From Ignavibacteriales bacterium (GTDB lineage: Bacteria > Bacteroidota > Ignavibacteria > Ignavibacteriales > Ignavibacteriaceae), in NCBI GenBank assembly GCA_016700155.1, contig CP065001.1, positions 2,728,001 through 2,792,000 on the forward strand: 64,000 nucleotides of DNA, given 5' to 3'. Made by a program: the position numbers and the translations under genes. Shown in pieces: positions 38,247 to 47,155 of this stretch. Every line of letters begins with the position of its first letter. The stretch's first letter is position 1. Below the pieces are notes generated by a model. That model ran no database searches, was not told the origin of the DNA, and saw only the letters and a program-made list of their open reading frames with translations.

Positions 38247-40223
38247 TTAATAAACTGCAGCTCCTTCAATTGATACTTCAGCACATTGAAGAAAACAAAT
38301 CATTCCCTTCTTAATTTTTTCTCCTGGTATGATGCTCTGTGTTGAGATAATTCCCGAACCGGTAACCTTATAATTTATTCCGAGTTCAGTTAATGCTGTT
38401 ATTGCATCACGCAGTGTAGCACCATTAAGGTCGGGCATAATGTTTTTGTTTGTGATTGTCACCTTTTTGTATTTCTTTGGTGAAAATGTTTGCTCACTGT
38501 TTTTTGTAAAGACCATTTTAATATCAGCATCGTTTTCCTTGTTCACTTCCGGCGCTTGAAAATCTTTGAGATTGGAAGTGATAATTCGGTCAACAATATT
38601 TTTGAAAATCGGTGCTGCTACATATCCGCCGTACTTACCTACTTTAGGAGAATTCACAAGAACCAGGCAAACTACTTTTGGATTGTCTGCTGGGAAAAAT
38701 CCAACGAAGGAAGAGTTATACTCTGTTTTTGAATACTTGCCGTTCACCAGTTTTTGTGATGTTCCTGTTTTACCACCGACATGAATAAGTTCCGACTTAG
38801 CATTTTTTCCGGTTCCTTTTTCCACAACTGAAGCAAGAATTTTTTTCATTTTCTCAGACGTACCGGCAGAAATAATTCTTCTTACTTCCTTAGGCTGATT
38901 TTCATAAATGATGTTTCCGTCAGCGCCAATTTCTTTTTTAATAAGCTGAGGTTGATATAAGATTCCGCCATTCACTATTGCACAATAAGCAGCTGCCATT
39001 TGAATTGGAGTGACTGAAATTTCATAACCGAATGAAACAAATGCTTTTGTTATATCATTCCACTCAGTTGGTTTTTTCAATCTTCCCTTTACTTCTCCCG
39101 GAAGATTTATTGAAGTATAATTACCAAACCCGAAACCGCGGATATATTTATAAAAAATCTCTTCATCAAGTTTTTGTGCAAGTTTTGCCATACCGATGTT
39201 ACTCGATTGCTCCATAACTCCTGAAGGATTTAACCAGCCATTTTCATGCGTATCGGTTATGTTAACATTTTTGTATCTGTATTTTCCATTTTCACCAAAC
39301 ACCAGTGTTTTATCATTTACAAGATTTTGATCAATCAGAGCTGACATTGATATCGCTTTGAAGGTAGAACCTGGCTCATATGTATCTGTTATAACTTTGT
39401 TTCGTCTTTCGGAATCGGAATAGTCCCAATATTTATTTGGATCAAAATCACCAATGCTGGAGAGTGCGATTATCTCACCAGTGTTTGGGTCCATCATTAC
39501 TCCTACTGCATCACTTCCCTCGTAGAGTTCAATACCTCTTTTGAGTTCTTCTTCAAGAATGTTCTGGTATGATTTGCTGATTGTAAGAACTATGTTATTT
39601 CCATTGACCGGTCTCCTCGTTTCTTCTTCGGAGATTGTGATCATCTGGTCAATTGCATTTCTCTCAACAAGTCGGATACCTTCAGTACCAGTTAAATTTT
39701 TATCGAAGAATTTTTCAATTCCGTTCACGGAAACATTTTCATTATTCACATAGCCAAGTACATGTGAAGCAAAATTTTCATAGTGATAAACACGGGTTGG
39801 ATCCTCAGCATAAAAGAGTCCATTAACTTTGAATTGTTTTAACTGCAGGGCTGTTTCTGATGCTACCTTCTTTTCGATACAAATATTTTTCCCTGTGCCT
39901 GACATTAAATCGAGATAGTGCGATTTGTTCTTCTTAAAAATTTTACTGAATCGTTCAGCGATTTTTTGCTTATCAGCCTTTTTTGTCATTCTTAGATCGA
40001 CAAAAAATGAAACATCATTCTTGTTATAAACAAGTAAGGTATTGTCACGATCGAAAATGAATCCGCGTTCGGGATTTATTTTTTCGACTCTGGTCTGCTG
40101 TTTTTCTGCGAAGTATCTTAATTCTTCACCCTTAACAAGCTGAATATCCACAAGCTTAACAACCAATGCTACAAAAAAGAGAAATATCAATGCTATTACG
40201 ACCAGCGCTCTGGAATTATTCAT
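38247..40223 (-). CDS. ftsI: Septal peptidoglycan transpeptidase FtsI (class B PBP) with a PASTA domain
   Basis: A 658-residue bitopic penicillin-binding protein. Transmembrane helix about 7-28; dimerisation domain with RGFIFDRDNTLLV; catalytic serine Ser286 in SxxK (EPGSTFK), SxN at 340-342 (SSN) and KTG at 485-487. Residues about 590-650 (MPDLNGATLRDAITALTELGINYKV...) form one PASTA repeat, as in SpoVD/PBP2x-type proteins and unlike E. coli FtsI. It partners FtsW. It overlaps ftsL by 8 bases. Confidence 0.96.
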   Translation of the reverse strand: MNNSRALVVIALIFLFFVALVVKLVDIQLVKGEELRYFAEKQQTRVEKINPERGFIFDRDNTLLVYNKNDVSFFVDLRMTKKADKQKIAERFSKIFKKNKSHYLDLMSGTGKNICIEKKVASETALQLKQFKVNGLFYAEDPTRVYHYENFASHVLGYVNNENVSVNGIEKFFDKNLTGTEGIRLVERNAIDQMITISEEETRRPVNGNNIVLTISKSYQNILEEELKRGIELYEGSDAVGVMMDPNTGEIIALSSIGDFDPNKYWDYSDSERRNKVITDTYEPGSTFKAISMSALIDQNLVNDKTLVFGENGKYRYKNVNITDTHENGWLNPSGVMEQSSNIGMAKLAQKLDEEIFYKYIRGFGFGNYTSINLPGEVKGRLKKPTEWNDITKAFVSFGYEISVTPIQMAAAYCAIVNGGILYQPQLIKKEIGADGNIIYENQPKEVRRIISAGTSEKMKKILASVVEKGTGKNAKSELIHVGGKTGTSQKLVNGKYSKTEYNSSFVGFFPADNPKVVCLVLVNSPKVGKYGGYVAAPIFKNIVDRIITSNLKDFQAPEVNKENDADIKMVFTKNSEQTFSPKKYKKVTITNKNIMPDLNGATLRDAITALTELGINYKVTGSGIISTQSIIPGEKIKKGMICFLQCAEVSIEGAAVY

Positions 40224-40545
40224 ACTTTTCTAATAAAAAATTTTCAAGGTCTTCAACTTTTGATTTATCTATTGTAATGCTGATAACCTGAGCAGTTCTT
40301 CCTACCATTTGAAGTTCAGATTCAGCAATGGGTACGATTCTTTCTTCAGACATCAGGTACTGAACTTCAGCGAACAGATTAACTTGTTTATTGTTTACCG
40401 TAACCAATTCCTCTTCCGCCAGCACTTTTTGTTTCGCAAGTTGTTCGCATTCTAGTTTAAGACTCACGTAGCCAACAATGACAAATCCTGTAACAACGAG
40501 AACAAATAATGAAAATACTATTGTTGGTTTTACACTTTTTTTCAC
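40216..40545 (-). CDS. ftsL: FtsL-like divisome protein
   Basis: A 109-residue bitopic protein: short cytoplasmic tail, one transmembrane helix (about 8-29), then a heptad-like coiled coil (LECEQLAKQKVLAEEELVTVNNK...) and a short tail. FtsL is poorly conserved in sequence; size, topology and position between rsmH and ftsI make the call. Overlaps of 4 and 8 bases with its neighbours. Confidence 0.85.
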   Translation of the reverse strand: MKKSVKPTIVFSLFVLVVTGFVIVGYVSLKLECEQLAKQKVLAEEELVTVNNKQVNLFAEVQYLMSEERIVPIAESELQMVGRTAQVISITIDKSKVEDLENFLLEKYE

Positions 40546-41465
40546 ACAGCCTCTGCAACTCGTAATTTTGCGCTTCGTGCTCGTCTGTTTTTTTGAATTT
40601 CAGAAATACCAGGAGTAATCGGTTTCCTAGTAATTATTTTTAACCTTGGCGTTTTTTCGCATTTGCATATCGGATATTCTTTTGGACAAATGCAGTCAAG
40701 AGTCTCATACTTAAAAACTTCTTTTACAATCCGGTCTTCAAGGGAATGATATGTGAGAATTGCTATTCTACCGCCTGATCTGAGCAAGGTAATTGACTTG
40801 TCGAGAAACGATTTGAGTTTGCCCAATTCATCATTAACATAAATTCTTAAAGCCTGGAATACTCTTGATAAAGTTTTGCTCAAATAATTCGGCGGAGTCA
40901 ATTTTTCAATTATAGAACTGAGTTCAATGGTTGTTTCAATTTTTTTCTCTGCACGTGCTTCACAAATTTTTTTTGCGATCTGTCTTGATTTTTTTTCCTC
41001 ACCGAATTCAAATAATATTTTAGAGATACTCTCTTCGCTAAAAGTATTAACTATATCAGAAGCATTTAGTTTTTTCGTTTTGTCCATTCGCAAATCAAGT
41101 TGCGCGGATGATCGGTAAGTAAATCCTGATGATGCATTATCAAGTTGAAAAGAAGAGACACCTAGATCAGCGAAGATTCCATCGAATTTATCGATTGACT
41201 CTATCTTCGAAATTGTATCTATTTCTGAAAAATTATAGTTGTACAATTTTACTCTTTTATCATCTTTAAATTTGTTATAAGAAAAATTGAAGGCATCCGT
41301 ATCAACATCCGTTGCAATTAAAACTCCGTTAGTGCTTAAATGTTTCAGAATACCTTCCGTGTGACTTCCGAATCCTACCGTGCCATCAAAATAAAAACCA
41401 TCACTTCTGGTTATCAGATGAGTTATACTTTCATCCAACAGTACAGGAGTATGATGATCACTCAT
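40542..41465 (-). CDS. rsmH: 16S rRNA (cytosine-1402-N4)-methyltransferase RsmH (MraW)
   Basis: A 307-residue SAM-dependent methyltransferase. It opens with HHTPVLLDESITHL, then FDGTVGFGSHTEGIL (SAM loop), DGIFADLGVSSFQLD, RVFQALRIYVNDEL and ILTYHSLEDRIVK, all family signatures. It methylates C1402 of 16S rRNA. The start overlaps the mraZ stop by 4 bases. Confidence 0.97.
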   Translation of the reverse strand: MSDHHTPVLLDESITHLITRSDGFYFDGTVGFGSHTEGILKHLSTNGVLIATDVDTDAFNFSYNKFKDDKRVKLYNYNFSEIDTISKIESIDKFDGIFADLGVSSFQLDNASSGFTYRSSAQLDLRMDKTKKLNASDIVNTFSEESISKILFEFGEEKKSRQIAKKICEARAEKKIETTIELSSIIEKLTPPNYLSKTLSRVFQALRIYVNDELGKLKSFLDKSITLLRSGGRIAILTYHSLEDRIVKEVFKYETLDCICPKEYPICKCEKTPRLKIITRKPITPGISEIQKNRRARSAKLRVAEAV

Positions 41466-41902
41466 TTAATTGTCATAACCTTTGCAGCTATTTGCTCATA
41501 GCTTTCTTTAGTTTGACTTATATAATTCTGGTAAATCTGCGGGTTCCAGATTTCAATTTTTTTCAACACACCAAGTATCAAAACATCTTTATCAATTTTA
41601 GCGTACTCTATTAATGGTTGAGGGATTAGGATCCTCGATTGTGAGTCCATAGTATCTTCAGTAGCATGCTGAAGCATCATCCGGATAAAAAGAGAATCAT
41701 CAGGTGTGAATGAATTTAATTTCAACAGTCTTTCTTCAATTTGCTGCCATTCATTTAACGGGTAAATATCGATGCAAGTACCCGTGCCTTGAGTTATAAC
41801 AAACGAATCATTTGCCTCAGGAGATATCTGCTTGCGGAGCTTAGCTGGTATGCTAATTCTGCCTTTAGTATCTATTGAATATGTAAATTGTCCTCTAAAC
41901 AA
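41462..41902 (-). CDS. mraZ: Transcriptional regulator MraZ
   Basis: A 146-residue protein if started at TTG 41902, which I prefer: AAGAGGT lies 4 bases upstream and the protein then begins with the family's usual LFRG..YSIDTKGRISIPAKLR. The GTG at 41929 would add nine residues and would put the start inside the MraZ operator repeats. Two AbrB-like half domains are visible (residues about 5-50 and 80-125). MraZ binds repeats ahead of its own gene and controls the dcw operon; such repeats are present at 41924-41948. Confidence 0.94.
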   Translation of the reverse strand: MFRGQFTYSIDTKGRISIPAKLRKQISPEANDSFVITQGTGTCIDIYPLNEWQQIEERLLKLNSFTPDDSLFIRMMLQHATEDTMDSQSRILIPQPLIEYAKIDKDVLILGVLKKIEIWNPQIYQNYISQTKESYEQIAAKVMTIK

Positions 41903-41923
41903 ATTGACCTCTTTGGGTTTTTC

Positions 41924-41948
41924 CTCCACTATTCCCCACTGCTACCCA
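41924..41948 (-). promoter_or_regulatory. MraZ operator: three TGGGN-type repeats
   Basis: Read on the minus strand: TGGGT (41944-41948), TGGGG (41934-41938) and TGGAG (41924-41928), each separated by exactly 5 bases. MraZ of E. coli binds TGGGN repeats with 5-base spacers in its own promoter. The third box has one change. The first box abuts the -10-like sequence, so binding would block initiation. Confidence 0.82.
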
Positions 41949-41977
41949 AAATAATGGATTTTTTTCTGAAATGTCAA
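41948..41977 (-). promoter_or_regulatory. dcw operon promoter candidate
   Basis: On the minus strand TTGACA (41972-41977) is followed after 18 bases by TATTTT (41948-41953). The -35 box is perfect for a sigma-70 type promoter; the -10 is weaker. It lies directly upstream of the MraZ repeats. Confidence 0.6.
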
Positions 41978-42060
41978 GAAAAATCTATAGGTATTCCCAC
42001 AATTTTTTTGAGCCGACGGGATTAAGAAGTCTGATTAGTAAGTGGATTTAAAATGGAAAG

Positions 42061-42133
42061 AGCCAACTGCCGGAATCGAACCGGCGACCTACTCATTACG
42101 AATGAGTTGCTCTACCAGCTGAGCTAAGTTGGC
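42061..42133 (-). tRNA. tRNA-Thr (anticodon CGT)
   Basis: A complete cloverleaf on the minus strand: acceptor GCCAACT/AGTTGGC, T8-A9, D-stem GCTC/GAGC, anticodon stem ACTCA/TGAGT with loop TTCGTAA giving CGT, T-arm CCGG-type with TTCGATT, and discriminator T at 42061. CCA is not encoded. Confidence 0.96.
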
Positions 42134-42166
42134 TTCTTGTAGAAATGATTTAATTAGAAAAAACTA

Positions 42167-42262
42167 CTATCTAAGTTTCTTTTTATGACGGTTCTTTCTT
42201 AGTCTTTTCTTTCTTTTATGTGTAGACATTTTATGTCTTTTGCGTTTTTTTCCGCAAGGCAT
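42167..42262 (-). CDS. Small basic AURKAIP1/COX24-domain protein, 31 residues
   Basis: A short gene on the minus strand with a strong AAGGAG (plus-strand 42269-42274) 6 bases before the ATG. The product begins MPCGKKRKRHKMSTHKRKKR and is nearly all Lys, Arg and His. It matches the short AURKAIP1/COX24 (DUF1713-type) proteins found in Bacteroidetes and relatives, whose mitochondrial counterparts sit on the small ribosomal subunit. I infer a ribosome-associated role. It lies 34 bases upstream of tRNA-Thr and 25 bases after the zinc-ribbon/TPR gene, so the HU, TPR and COX24 genes may share one transcript. Confidence 0.85.
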   Translation of the reverse strand: MPCGKKRKRHKMSTHKRKKRLRKNRHKKKLR

Positions 42263-42287
42263 TTTTATCTCCTTGTTAATTAATTAT

Positions 42288-43193
42288 TTAATGTGACTTT
42301 AATAATTCCTGCGCTCTCTTACCTACTTCATTATTAGGATTTAGGTTGAATGCTTTTGTCAGCCATTCCTTTGATTTAGCAAGATTTCCCGCGCTTAAAT
42401 TTACAATACCAAGATTGAGATGTGCTATTTGATGATCAGGCTTATAAGATAAAGCTTTTGTCATTTCTGAAATTGCATTTTCATAATCCTGCAGATTGTA
42501 ATAACAGACTCCCATATCAACTCTTGCATCAGCATCATCTGGTTTTACTGTTAAATATTTTTTGTAATTACTGATTGCCTTTTCAAACATCCGGGAGTCA
42601 TTTTGTAAATGAGCTAATTCCAGTAAAGATGCAAGATCAGTTGAATCGGCATCAACCTTTTTCTGTAATTCATTAATCAGATTTAATGAAGTAAGGTCAA
42701 CACCCTGTGACTGTGTCGAAAAATTATTGCTTAATGTTACCGCAGCAGGTTCAGTTTGAAAAGCCCCGGTCAAAATTAAAATCACTAAGAGTATGATTAC
42801 AACCCCGGCTGTGGCTAATAAAAAATTATTTGCACCAAGTGATTTCGGAGAATCATTAATTTGTTTACCGGATTTATTTTGATGCTGCAGATTTACTTTA
42901 TTCGATGTCTGCTTTTTGGTTTCTTTGATCTTCGGTTGATCACGTCTAGCTGTTGTAGTGGAAATACCTTTGCTGCCTTCTAATTTTACTCCACAACTTT
43001 CACACACTGCATTTTGCTCTGAATTTTCTTCACCGCAATTATCACATATTATAATGTTAGTAGCTTCAACTTGTGGAAGTGTTGATGGCTTTGGTTCTTT
43101 TTCTTCTTCAGCTTTCAATTGATAACCACAGAAGGGACAAAACTTAAATTCTCTTTCTAACTTAGAACCACACCCTGGACAAAAATTTGACAT
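42288..43193 (-). CDS. Double zinc-ribbon, membrane-anchored TPR protein
   Basis: Encodes 301 residues. Two zinc ribbons at the N-terminus (FCPGCG...FCPFCG, about 4-24, and CDNCG...CESCG, about 50-72), a charged linker, one transmembrane helix (about 127-148), then an outer segment with three or four TPR hairpins from about 195 to the end (ISNYKKYLTVKPDDADARVDMGVCYYNLQDYENAI...). The ribbons would lie in the cytoplasm and the TPRs in the periplasm. It starts 1 base after the HU gene. Partner and function unknown. Confidence 0.82.
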   Translation of the reverse strand: MSNFCPGCGSKLEREFKFCPFCGYQLKAEEEKEPKPSTLPQVEATNIIICDNCGEENSEQNAVCESCGVKLEGSKGISTTTARRDQPKIKETKKQTSNKVNLQHQNKSGKQINDSPKSLGANNFLLATAGVVIILLVILILTGAFQTEPAAVTLSNNFSTQSQGVDLTSLNLINELQKKVDADSTDLASLLELAHLQNDSRMFEKAISNYKKYLTVKPDDADARVDMGVCYYNLQDYENAISEMTKALSYKPDHQIAHLNLGIVNLSAGNLAKSKEWLTKAFNLNPNNEVGKRAQELLKSH

Positions 43194-43194
43194 C

Positions 43195-43491
43195 TTAACC
43201 TTTCTTTTCCTTCATACCTTTATCAACTAAATCCTTAAAGTCCTTTGAGAATTTGAAGGTCGGAACAAAATGTTCAGGAACGAATACCTGTGCACCTGTT
43301 TTAGGATTCCTTGCCTGGCGAGCATTTTTCTTTTTCACTTTATAACTTCCAAATCCGCGAATTTCTATACCATGACCTTCCTTCAGTGCTTCAATCACAG
43401 TTTTAAAAAATCCTTCAATAATTGCTTCGGTCTCCAATTTAGTGAGCCCGGTTCCCGATGCAACCTTATCGACTATGTCTGCTTTAGTCAT
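43195..43491 (-). CDS. HU/IHF-family DNA-binding protein
   Basis: A 98-residue histone-like protein. AAAGGTGG (plus-strand about 43495-43502) lies 3 bases before the ATG at 43491; the upstream TTG at 43506 would place the ribosome site inside the gene. It begins MTKADIVDKVASGTGLTKLETEAIIEGFF, and the DNA-binding arm GFGSYKVKKKNARQARNPKTGAQVFVP is complete. It bends DNA as a dimer; HU and IHF cannot be told apart here. The C-terminus MKEKKG is a short basic extension. Confidence 0.95.
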   Translation of the reverse strand: MTKADIVDKVASGTGLTKLETEAIIEGFFKTVIEALKEGHGIEIRGFGSYKVKKKNARQARNPKTGAQVFVPEHFVPTFKFSKDFKDLVDKGMKEKKG

Positions 43492-43765
43492 GTTCCACCT
43501 TTTCAATCATTAAAAAATTTTATAACTCTTTGTAAATTAAAGGTTTAAATTATCAAACAATGTCCGAAAAAACAAACTTTGCTTTGCGTATTTATGAAAA
43601 AGGTTGTAGACTGCCTCTGCATTTTTTAACATCTCTCTTAATCTCAAATTGATAAAATTCTCGGTTTTAGTTTTGTGAATATGCGATCCTATTCAATTAT
43701 TTAGATTATTTGAATGGTATAATTATTGGAAATTTGTAAATGTTTTCTGCTTAATTGAGGGTGCT

Positions 43766-44116
43766 ATGGAACTATTAGATATTATTATCATTGCTCTAAG
43801 TATTGTACTTGTCCTTCTTTTGATATTATTACTATTCTCCTTTATAATCTATAAGGTTAAAGGAAAGGATAGTTATTTGTTACTTAGAGATAATTCTGAT
43901 TCGTTATTGTTCGGTCAAAAGGAATATCTGCACGAAGTAGTAAAACCGCGCAAACCTCAGCTTTATAAAGTTGTTAATGAAAACACAGAGCTAATAACTG
44001 TTAAAGCAACTGATTCCAAAATAAAAATCAATGATAGATTTGTAGTTTATAATTTTTCAGGTAAGGATTTTAATTCTCCTAAAAGACGAAAAAGATTTAC
44101 AAGCTGGTCTGAATAA
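43766..44116 (+). CDS. Small membrane-anchored protein of unknown function
   Basis: A 116-residue protein with one long hydrophobic helix (about 3-30) followed by a basic, mostly beta-type soluble part (YLLLRDNSDSLLFGQKEYLHEVVKPRKPQLYKVV...) and a C-terminal KRRKRF cluster. GAGGGTGCT precedes the ATG. Single gene, convergent with the GMP-reductase-like gene, whose stop is 2 bases away. No family recognised. Confidence 0.6.
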   Translation: MELLDIIIIALSIVLVLLLILLLFSFIIYKVKGKDSYLLLRDNSDSLLFGQKEYLHEVVKPRKPQLYKVVNENTELITVKATDSKIKINDRFVVYNFSGKDFNSPKRRKRFTSWSE

Positions 44117-44118
44117 AT

Positions 44119-45135
44119 TTAAATTTTGGGCAGCCTTTCTAAATATGAACTGTTGCTTAGAATAGCATATGATTCTGTCCGTCTTAACTCATCAAGATTA
44201 ATACTGTTCATATAACTCATTGCGCTCCGTAAGCCATCTGAAATTCCATCGATAACATTTTTTACAGCTCCTTTATACGCCACCATTGTTTCTTCACCCT
44301 CAATAAATTCGTTTCGCATTTTCACACCAAAAGAAGCTGAACCGCGATATTTTTTCCACAACTGTCCATTGTATTTAATAACCTCCCCGGGTGTTTCCCT
44401 GGTTCCGGATAACATTCTGCCAAGCATTACTACATCAGCACCGAGTGAGATTGCCTTTGCAATATCACCTGAACTTTTAATTCCGCCGTCGGCTATTATT
44501 TTGATCTTCATTTTTTTATGATTGCGTTGTGATACGACGTTGAGTAAGGACGATACTTGTCCGATTCCTATGCCTGTCTGAATTGACGTGCTGCAGACTG
44601 AACCATTTCCGATTCCAACACGCACGGCATCTGCACCAGAATTTTCTAACTGATCAAGCGTTGAGAAATGTGCAATATTTCCAACAATTACTTTCACATT
44701 GTACTTCTTCTTAATTGTTTCTGTCTTGTTAAGTACTTCTTTATTATTTGCATTTGCTGTATCTATACAGATCAGATATCCCCGCTCAACTAATTTTTCT
44801 ATATCTTTTTCCGGAGTGTTAAGTGCGATAGAAACTGCACTGACAAGATTTCCATGACCATTTGAATTCATTATTGAAGATAGTGATGAATCAAACCTGT
44901 TAAGTATTCCAATACAGCCAAGCCTTGAAAGTTCTTCTGCCATATCAATTCCTGTTACAGTATCCATTGGACTTGACAGAACCGGTAATAACAATTTCTT
45001 TTCCAGAAAATTACATGTTGTATCTGCTTCGGTTCTGGATTTAATCCTGGATATTTCGGTTGGGATAAGACTTATATCATCATAAGTGAGAGACATATGA
45101 TACTCATTCAATTCTCTCTTGGAATAGATCTTCAT
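44119..45135 (-). CDS. GMP reductase/IMP dehydrogenase-family enzyme without CBS domains
   Basis: A 338-residue (beta/alpha)8 barrel. LTYDDISLIP opens the barrel; the catalytic loop GIGNGSVCSTSIQTGIG carries Cys181; ADGGIKSSGDIAKAISLGADVVMLG is the phosphate site and YRGSAS the flap. There is no CBS insert and the length fits GMP reductase (GMP to IMP, NADPH) better than IMP dehydrogenase. The loop has GNGSVCSTS where most members have GPGSVCTTR, so substrate is uncertain. AAGG precedes the ATG. Confidence 0.8.
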   Translation of the reverse strand: MKIYSKRELNEYHMSLTYDDISLIPTEISRIKSRTEADTTCNFLEKKLLLPVLSSPMDTVTGIDMAEELSRLGCIGILNRFDSSLSSIMNSNGHGNLVSAVSIALNTPEKDIEKLVERGYLICIDTANANNKEVLNKTETIKKKYNVKVIVGNIAHFSTLDQLENSGADAVRVGIGNGSVCSTSIQTGIGIGQVSSLLNVVSQRNHKKMKIKIIADGGIKSSGDIAKAISLGADVVMLGRMLSGTRETPGEVIKYNGQLWKKYRGSASFGVKMRNEFIEGEETMVAYKGAVKNVIDGISDGLRSAMSYMNSINLDELRRTESYAILSNSSYLERLPKI

Positions 45136-45185
45136 TTTTGTGCCTTAGTGTTTTTTTCTTTTTAGAATCGTAAAAATAGTTGGCG

Positions 45186-47027
45186 TTATAATTCCAGTTC
45201 ATCAAGTAGCAGGTTCATTTTTGCAGCAACAGCCTGCACCGGTGTACTGGAACTCATATCTACACCAGCATCGCGTAGTATGTTAATTGAATAATCCGAA
45301 TTACCGGCCTTAAGAAAGTTTAAATACTTTTCAACAGCCTGTTCTCCGCTTAACTTAATTTTATTTGATAAAACTTCAGAAGCTGCGAACCCTGTTGCGT
45401 ATTGAAAAACATAAAAGTTATAATAGAAATGTGGAATCCTTGCCCAACTGTATGACTCTTCTTCATCAACGACCATTGATTCACCCCAGTATTTTTTAAA
45501 CAGCCTGCTATAAATGCCACATAAATCCTGAGCCGTTAAAGCTTCGCCTGCTTCAGTTTTTTCATATACGACTTTTTCAAATTCAGCGAACATTACCTGC
45601 CTGTAAAATGTTGAAGTAATGTTGTTCAGATATTTTTCAACCAGGAATAATTTTTCGTGTTTTGATTTTGTATTAGTGATTAAATATTCAAGCAGCAAGG
45701 CTTCATTAAATGTTGATGCTACTTCAGCAAGAAATATTGAATAGTTTGCGTAGATATAAGGCTGAGTTTGTCCTGTATAGTAAGAATGCATATTGTGACC
45801 CATCTCATGCGTAAGTGTAAACACATCATTCAAAAGATCCGTCCAATTAAGTAAAACATAAGGATGAACACCAAACGTGGTGCCGGATGAATAAGCACCG
45901 CTTCGCTTGGATGGAGTTTCATACACATCAATCCACCTGTTATTAAATGCTTTTTTGATTGAAGCAAGATAATCATTACCCAAAGGTTTTAAGGATTCCA
46001 GTACAATTCCTTTTGCTTCATCAAATGAATATTTTTTTTCTTTGTCAACTGAAAAGAGTGTGACATAAACATCGTAAGGGTGCAATTCATCCAACCCAAG
46101 AATTTTCTTTTTTATTTCTGCCCATCGGTGCAGAGGTTTAAGATTTTCATTTACAGTCTTAATAAGATTTTCATATACACTTACCGGAATATTATTCCGG
46201 CTGAGAGATGTTTCCAGCGCTGAGCTATAGTTCCTTGCCCGTGCATTAAATACATTCGCTTTAAGGTTGCCATTAAATAACGACATGAAAGTGTTATTGA
46301 ATTCTGTGTAAGGTTTAAGATAGTTTTTAAATGCGCGTTCCCTGTATTCCCTATCCTTGGAATACATTGCGGCGTAATATCTGCCGTGAGTTATCTCAAT
46401 ATCATTTCCGCAATCATCCTGGATAACAGGGAATTTAAGATCGGCATTGGTCATCATTGAAAACACATTATAAGGTGTCATCGAAAGTTCACCTGATAGT
46501 GCCAGAATTTTTTCTCCTTCTTCGCTCAGGGTATGAGCTTTGAATCTTGAAAGATCATCAAGATAATGCGCATAAACATTAAGATCCTGATTTGTTGCAA
46601 TCATTTCTCTAAGTGTGTCCGAAGGAATATTTAATATCTCAGGTTTTATGAATGAAGATTCGGCTGAGAGTTTTACTGATAGTGATTTAATACGCTCATC
46701 CATTGACTGATAAACCGGGACTTTCATATCACTATCTTTGGAAAGCATTGCGTAGAGATAAAGTCGTTCCAGTTTGATTCCTATTGAATCATCAAACTGA
46801 AGACACTTCAAGAGATTTTCAGAATCCTGTCCGACTAATCCTTTAAACTTTTTGTATCCTGCGAGATTGTTTTCAACCCATTTAAAATCATTTTCCCAAT
46901 CAGCATCTGTTTTATAGATATGAGATAAATCCCATTTGTATTTATCATCAATATCACTTCTCTTTAACAATGATGCCTGTTCCGTTTGAATTTCCTGATT
47001 ACTGTTTAGTATAGAATTATATGACAT
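45186..47027 (-). CDS. pepF: Oligoendopeptidase F (M3 family metallopeptidase)
   Basis: A 613-residue cytoplasmic zinc peptidase. The zinc motif HEMGH is at 407-411 (FTLTHEMGHNMHS) with the third ligand in the helix FLAEVASTFNEALL. The N-terminal helical lid (WDLSHIYKTDADWENDF...) is typical of PepF, and length matches. It degrades short peptides. No signal peptide. It stands between the GMP-reductase-like gene and a T9SS gene with short gaps. Confidence 0.93.
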   Translation of the reverse strand: MSYNSILNSNQEIQTEQASLLKRSDIDDKYKWDLSHIYKTDADWENDFKWVENNLAGYKKFKGLVGQDSENLLKCLQFDDSIGIKLERLYLYAMLSKDSDMKVPVYQSMDERIKSLSVKLSAESSFIKPEILNIPSDTLREMIATNQDLNVYAHYLDDLSRFKAHTLSEEGEKILALSGELSMTPYNVFSMMTNADLKFPVIQDDCGNDIEITHGRYYAAMYSKDREYRERAFKNYLKPYTEFNNTFMSLFNGNLKANVFNARARNYSSALETSLSRNNIPVSVYENLIKTVNENLKPLHRWAEIKKKILGLDELHPYDVYVTLFSVDKEKKYSFDEAKGIVLESLKPLGNDYLASIKKAFNNRWIDVYETPSKRSGAYSSGTTFGVHPYVLLNWTDLLNDVFTLTHEMGHNMHSYYTGQTQPYIYANYSIFLAEVASTFNEALLLEYLITNTKSKHEKLFLVEKYLNNITSTFYRQVMFAEFEKVVYEKTEAGEALTAQDLCGIYSRLFKKYWGESMVVDEEESYSWARIPHFYYNFYVFQYATGFAASEVLSNKIKLSGEQAVEKYLNFLKAGNSDYSINILRDAGVDMSSSTPVQAVAAKMNLLLDELEL

Positions 47028-47155
47028 AAACTTCCTTCTGCCCGGAGCCGGGGATAATTATTTTTTTCTTATTTAAAAATAATAAAATTTTTGTTGATTA
47101 AATCTTAGCTTTTCAGAAACCTTAATGTTCGTTAGTTACTAATCCATAACCGTTA

